A DNA stretch of 17,854 nt. Origin: Ruminococcus sp. (GTDB lineage Bacteria; Bacillota_A; Clostridia; Oscillospirales; Ruminococcaceae). Position numbers and translations under genes: made by a program. Positions 14,729 to 17,854 of this stretch are shown one piece after another. The number at the start of each line of letters is the position of its first letter. Position 1 is the first letter of the stretch. The stretch lies in the NCBI RefSeq assembly GCF_024684275.1, contig NZ_JAIKXF010000119.1:1-17854 (forward strand), written 5' to 3'. Under the pieces are notes generated by a model that worked only from the letters and a program-made list of their open reading frames with translations, was not told where the DNA came from and searched no databases.

Positions 14729-14821
14729 ATGTGTTATAAAAACGTAAACATACAACTTGGAAAAGGCGATGTTTTCCCGACTGCGGGGATAGTGCGCCCT
14801 TTTTCAGCTTTAGTCAGTTAA
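14729..14821 (+). CDS. 30-residue upstream ORF (putative leader peptide)
   Basis: A short ORF inside the exporter leader: ATG 14729, stop TAA 14819-14821, with AAGAGG (14715-14720) 8 nt before the start. The encoded peptide runs MCYKNVNIQL, then GKGDVFPTAG, then IVRPFSALVS. From memory, its C-terminal FPTAGIVRPF resembles leader peptides seen ahead of tetracycline-resistance and efflux genes in gut Firmicutes; this was not checked. The ORF overlaps one terminator-like hairpin (14761-14804), and its stop codon lies in a second hairpin (14813-14832). Ribosome position on this ORF would therefore decide downstream folding. It probably serves as a sensor rather than a functional product. Confidence 0.6.
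   Translation: MCYKNVNIQLGKGDVFPTAGIVRPFSALVS
14761..14804 (+). terminator. Terminator-like hairpin inside the leader ORF
   Basis: AAAAGGCG (14761-14768) pairs with CGCCCTTTT (14795-14803) with one bulged C, enclosing a small CCCG-ACTG-CGGG hairpin (14776-14787). The stem runs into five T at 14800-14804. Translation of the leader ORF would melt it. Confidence 0.55.
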
Positions 14822-14832
14822 AGTAAACTGAC
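14813..14832 (+). promoter_or_regulatory. Hairpin at the leader ORF stop, able to compete with the terminator
   Basis: GTCAGTT (14813-14819) pairs with AACTGAC (14826-14832) around a 6-nt loop that includes part of the leader ORF stop. Its 3' arm region TAAACTG (14824-14830) is perfectly complementary to CAGTTTA (14894-14900) in the downstream terminator, and its CAGTTAA (14815-14821) to TTAACTG (14876-14882). The two folds exclude each other. Confidence 0.55.
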
Positions 14833-14869
14833 ATTTTAAGTCTGTAAAAGTAACGATATATCGCGCATT

Positions 14870-14912
14870 ATCTCCTTAACTGCTTTCATAATTCAGTTTA
14901 AGGAGATTTTTT
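14870..14912 (+). terminator. Attenuator hairpin that also holds the exporter Shine-Dalgarno
   Basis: ATCTCCTTAACTG (14870-14882) pairs with CAGTTTAAGGAGAT (14894-14907) with a single bulge, followed directly by a six-T run ending at 14912, the base before the ATG. The exporter ribosome binding site AAGGAG (14900-14905) is inside the 3' arm. The hairpin would both end transcription and hide the start site unless an alternative fold forms. Confidence 0.8.
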
Positions 14913-16001
14913 ATGTTTAATATAAGAAAACAGCTTTCAAGGCTGTATTTATCATCGGTAATAAGCAATCTTACAATAACAGGGGCATGGCTGGCGATAC
15001 TCGCCTCACGGGGCTTCAGCCTTGTGGAAATAGGCATCTCTGAGACCGTGTTCCACATAACAAGCATTATATTTGAGCTCCCGTCGGGAGTCATGGCGGA
15101 CGTTTTCGGCAGGAAGAAAATGCTCATAGTCAGCAATATCATGTACACCATAGCTACTCTGATAATGATAGCTTCAAACAGCCTTTTCACGGTTTGCCTG
15201 TCTGTTGCATTTCACGCCCTGACCTACAATTTTTCCTCGGGTACGGGCGACGCTCTTGCATATGACTCAATGAAAAAGGCAAGGATACACAGCAAATTTG
15301 AACGCTATGAGTCCAATCAGCTCATAATTTACAGAGTCTGCACGGGAATTTCCACACTTTGCGCCGGATTTGCCCTGACAATAGGCTATAAACTCGCCTA
15401 TGCCACGGACCTGATAGCCTGCGCTGCTCAGTTTATAGTACTTTCTACGCTTACAGAGGTAAACGCAAAGGGAAAAACCGACGAACAAAGGCTATTTGCA
15501 AAAATAGCCGAATGCTTCATAGAAAGCTTCAGATTCCTTAAAGAAGCCAAAAAAGCTCTGGGACTCATGTTCTGCAATTCTTTTGTGGGAGCGCTGGATA
15601 TTCTTTTGCTGTTTTTTCTGCAAGCAAAGCTCCCCGAAAAAGGCATACCTAAGTGGGGACTTGGCATAGCTCTCCTGTTTATGGAGCTGGGCGGCGTGTT
15701 AGGATCAAAACTGATACTTCATTTTCCCAAGATCAGATACATCAGCATATTCGCAGCAACCTCGGCTCTGGTTCTTACAGGAATCCTCGCTGAGCACTCC
15801 CGAAGCTGTATCATAATGGCTCTGGGTGGATTTATCGCCGCTGTAGGCGACGACGCATTGCAGGTACGTACCAACGCAAAGCTGCAAAAAATGTTTCCCT
15901 CTGAGCAGCGGGCAACCCTAACCTCGGTGGAGTCCTTCACTTTTTCTGTAATTATGATAGTTCTCTCACCACTTGCAGGATTCGTATTTACCTACTGGTA
16001 A
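14913..16001 (+). CDS. MFS-type multidrug efflux transporter, short at the C-terminus
   Basis: A 362-residue major facilitator membrane protein, likely a proton-driven drug exporter. About 11 membrane helices can be traced. Motif A between helices 2 and 3 is GVMADVFGRKK; the two halves are joined by a cytoplasmic loop near residue 185-205 (TEVNAKGKTDEQRLFAK). The substrate cannot be read; resistance to an antibiotic affecting translation would fit the leader control. Relatives are usually about 390-410 residues with 12 helices; this protein ends at SPLAGFVFTYW right after helix 11, and a terminator follows 6 nt later, so helix 12 seems missing. Expression is expected to be inducible through the attenuator covering its ribosome binding site. 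It is monocistronic. Confidence 0.85.
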   Translation: MFNIRKQLSRLYLSSVISNLTITGAWLAILASRGFSLVEIGISETVFHITSIIFELPSGVMADVFGRKKMLIVSNIMYTIATLIMIASNSLFTVCLSVAFHALTYNFSSGTGDALAYDSMKKARIHSKFERYESNQLIIYRVCTGISTLCAGFALTIGYKLAYATDLIACAAQFIVLSTLTEVNAKGKTDEQRLFAKIAECFIESFRFLKEAKKALGLMFCNSFVGALDILLLFFLQAKLPEKGIPKWGLGIALLFMELGGVLGSKLILHFPKIRYISIFAATSALVLTGILAEHSRSCIIMALGGFIAAVGDDALQVRTNAKLQKMFPSEQRATLTSVESFTFSVIMIVLSPLAGFVFTYW

Positions 16002-16007
16002 AAAACA

Positions 16008-16037
16008 ACTCCCCGAGATTCTCGGGGAGTATTTTTT
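16008..16037. terminator. Bidirectional terminator between the exporter and the DUF6056-like gene
   Basis: ACTCCCCGAG (16008-16017) and CTCGGGGAGT (16021-16030) form a perfect 10-bp stem with a 3-nt loop. Six T follow at 16032-16037 on the plus strand; on the minus strand the stem is followed by TGTTTTTT, so it can serve both convergent genes. Confidence 0.92.
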
Positions 16038-16058
16038 GTTATAGGATAGAAAATGCCG

Positions 16059-17657
16059 TCATTCTGATTCCTTTAAGGTATTGTAATCGATCATGGAGAT
16101 ATCCAACCTTACTTTATCAAGTACAGAGAGATCAATACCATGAAAGTAATAATACAGCTCATCATATTTATAATCCTTGCCGTCTAAGGACATAAAAATA
16201 AGATCATCATTAAAAAGCATACTCTCTTCAATGTTTTTGTCATCCTTTTCCTTCGTAAGCTCTGCATTATCATATGTATACTTACTATAAGGAAGTTTTA
16301 TGAATTCAATATACTTCTGTCCTTGATCCATTTCTTCCCTGATATATTCAAGTCGTAAATTGTCCACGTATTTATTGCTCAGATCCATAAACATCATAAG
16401 TCCCAGACCTGCACATGAAATTACGCACGCAGAAAAGCTGAATAAACTGTTTTCCTTTACATTAAGAGCCCTGATAGCCTCAGCAGCAAGACGAAATGTG
16501 AAAATACACCAGAATACATAATCTGCAAAGAAACAGCGAGGGGTTATCGGCGATACTACAACAAAAGGAGCGGTTAAAACTACTGTACTTACAAGGTAAA
16601 TTATAGCTTTGATACGTGAGCTTCCGCTCATAAGAACATAGATCATATATATCAGTGAGACAATATAGCAGAACGTGAAAGCTGTCTCAATAGCTCGGCT
16701 CTTATACGAAGATGATGTAATAGCAAGTGGCTGAACAAACTCAGAAATAAATGAATAGGCTGCAAAAGATGCTGAAATTCCCAAAGAAATAAAAAGATAT
16801 TTTGGCTTATCAGAACTGCTGCTGAATTTTTTTGCACAAAGAATTACAAGCGAAATAATAATAACAGCATGAAGAATATAGTATCTTCGTGTATAGAGAG
16901 GAATTATCTCAAGAAATATCTTTGTAAATATATCACTTAACCCAAATTCAATGCTTCTGTAGCCCAGTGAATCACCTTTAGCTGCAATATCATTATAATT
17001 CGATACAGAAAACATCAAAAAAGTTCCAATAACCGTGCCAGCCAGATAACTAATGTTAACAGCAGATACCTTTCTTATCCTTGCAAATGAATAAATAATA
17101 ATGAAAACACTAAAAATCAGATTATAAAATGTGATATTCTCAACACAAAGAGCTCCTAAAAAGCCAACGAAAAGGAATAAAACTGAATTAAATATACTGC
17201 TTTTAGGAAGCTTTCCGTCAAAAACAACAGATACTGCATAAAGATAAATAAATAAGAAAACAAGGGATATGATATAATTCACGAAGCCACTGGTCCAGTT
17301 GAATATATTTAGGTATGTCTCATAATCAGCTATCAGGAACATAATAACAATAAAGAAATAATGCAGCCATTTAAACTTATGATCCATGCCAATAATTTGA
17401 GCAGTAATGACAGCAAATGCGGTCATCGATACCATATATAGAATATCGCGAAAAATAACTGAGTGACATGAATAAATACTAAGGAAATTCGTGAAAAACC
17501 TGCCATTTTCATTATATTCTTTCAGGTAGTCAGAGAAAGACGGAATACATCCCCACCATATATCGTCCCCAGAATAAATAAGACAGCAACCCTTTATCAA
17601 AAAAAACACAGCTAACAAAAATACAAAAAAGAATTTCGTTTTATTTCTGGCTCTCAT
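16059..17657 (-). CDS. Polytopic membrane protein, DUF6056-like
   Basis: A 532-residue integral membrane protein with roughly 11-13 hydrophobic helices over the first 420 residues and a charged, extracytoplasmic or cytosolic C-terminal domain of about 110 residues (from DLSNKYVDN). Near the N-terminus, SGDDIWWG followed by NGRFFTNFLS resembles the DD-W and NGR motifs of DUF6056 / glycosyltransferase-C-like membrane proteins that use lipid-linked sugars; this suggests a role in cell-surface glycan modification but is not proven. The start is ATG 17657, with GGGAGG 7 nt upstream; the open frame continues to 17750 but overlaps the 5S gene and its terminator. The gene is visibly richer in A+T than its neighbours, hinting at horizontal acquisition. 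It sits 24 nt after the rRNA operon terminator with no obvious promoter of its own. Confidence 0.75.
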   Translation of the reverse strand: MRARNKTKFFFVFLLAVFFLIKGCCLIYSGDDIWWGCIPSFSDYLKEYNENGRFFTNFLSIYSCHSVIFRDILYMVSMTAFAVITAQIIGMDHKFKWLHYFFIVIMFLIADYETYLNIFNWTSGFVNYIISLVFLFIYLYAVSVVFDGKLPKSSIFNSVLFLFVGFLGALCVENITFYNLIFSVFIIIYSFARIRKVSAVNISYLAGTVIGTFLMFSVSNYNDIAAKGDSLGYRSIEFGLSDIFTKIFLEIIPLYTRRYYILHAVIIISLVILCAKKFSSSSDKPKYLFISLGISASFAAYSFISEFVQPLAITSSSYKSRAIETAFTFCYIVSLIYMIYVLMSGSSRIKAIIYLVSTVVLTAPFVVVSPITPRCFFADYVFWCIFTFRLAAEAIRALNVKENSLFSFSACVISCAGLGLMMFMDLSNKYVDNLRLEYIREEMDQGQKYIEFIKLPYSKYTYDNAELTKEKDDKNIEESMLFNDDLIFMSLDGKDYKYDELYYYFHGIDLSVLDKVRLDISMIDYNTLKESE

Positions 17658-17678
17658 AGGTAAACCTCCCAAAATACC

Positions 17679-17711
17679 AAAAAGCTCCATTAGATTTGCT
17701 AATGGAGCTTT
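17679..17711 (-). terminator. Terminator of the rRNA operon
   Basis: TAATGGAGCTTT (17700-17711) and AAAGCTCCATTA (17681-17692) form a perfect 12-bp stem with a 7-nt loop. On the minus strand the stem leads into five T (17679-17683), then GGTATTTT. It starts 7 nt after the 3' end of 5S rRNA. Confidence 0.9.
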
Positions 17712-17718
17712 AAAAAGT

Positions 17719-17834
<116 letters not shown>

Positions 17835-17854
17835 TATTTTGAAGTATTGAAACG

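Noticed and set aside
14876..15190. 104-codon minus-strand open frame over the exporter start
   Set aside because: Antisense to the exporter's N-terminal helices; hydrophobicity is a by-product of the complementary codons and no start signals are present.

Overview
The window looks like chromosomal DNA from a Gram-positive, Ruminococcus-like member of the Clostridia. This rests on strong AGGAGG-type ribosome binding sites, a secreted GH16 glucanase carrying a dockerin-type calcium repeat, a complete dipicolinate synthase pair, a DUF6056-type membrane protein and a family of small lipoproteins. The genus is inferred from gene content, not from an identity search. There is no phage, transposase, CRISPR or tRNA gene. 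The right edge is the 3' end of an rRNA operon (5S, minus strand).

Layout, left to right. (1) serC (5' end cut off by the window edge) and serA form a serine-biosynthesis operon ending at a clear terminator. (2) Two small lipoprotein genes converge on it from the minus strand. (3) A divergent promoter region separates them from a plus-strand GH16 beta-glucanase. (4) A minus-strand operon reads LCP-like membrane protein, tatD, PP2C phosphatase. (5) Next is a 490-bp gene-free stretch with DnaA-box-like repeats and several palindromes. (6) A SLOG/YpsA-like gene (minus) lies head-to-head with alr (plus). (7) A 135-bp MITE-like element fills the gap between alr and a TatD-associated radical SAM gene, which overlaps a small membrane-protein gene. 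(8) A 43-residue membrane protein precedes ilvE. (9) dpaA-dpaB follow. (10) An MFS exporter sits behind a perfect sigma-A promoter and a roughly 220-nt leader. (11) A convergent AT-rich DUF6056-like gene follows the 5S rRNA gene.

Much of the window is housekeeping: serine, D-alanine and branched-chain amino acid metabolism, cell envelope and signalling. dpaA-dpaB supply the spore-core compound dipicolinate, so the organism or its recent ancestor was probably spore-forming.

The most interesting region is the MFS leader (14657-14915). It has a 30-codon upstream ORF, a terminator-like hairpin inside that ORF, and a second terminator whose 3' arm holds the exporter's Shine-Dalgarno sequence. Short repeats allow a competing fold. 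This looks like translation-sensing attenuation of a drug-efflux gene. Other points worth a look are the gene-free region at 7690-8158, the MITE-like element, the degenerate LCP domain, the PP2C lacking its usual phosphate-binding arginine, and the unannotated 43-residue membrane protein.
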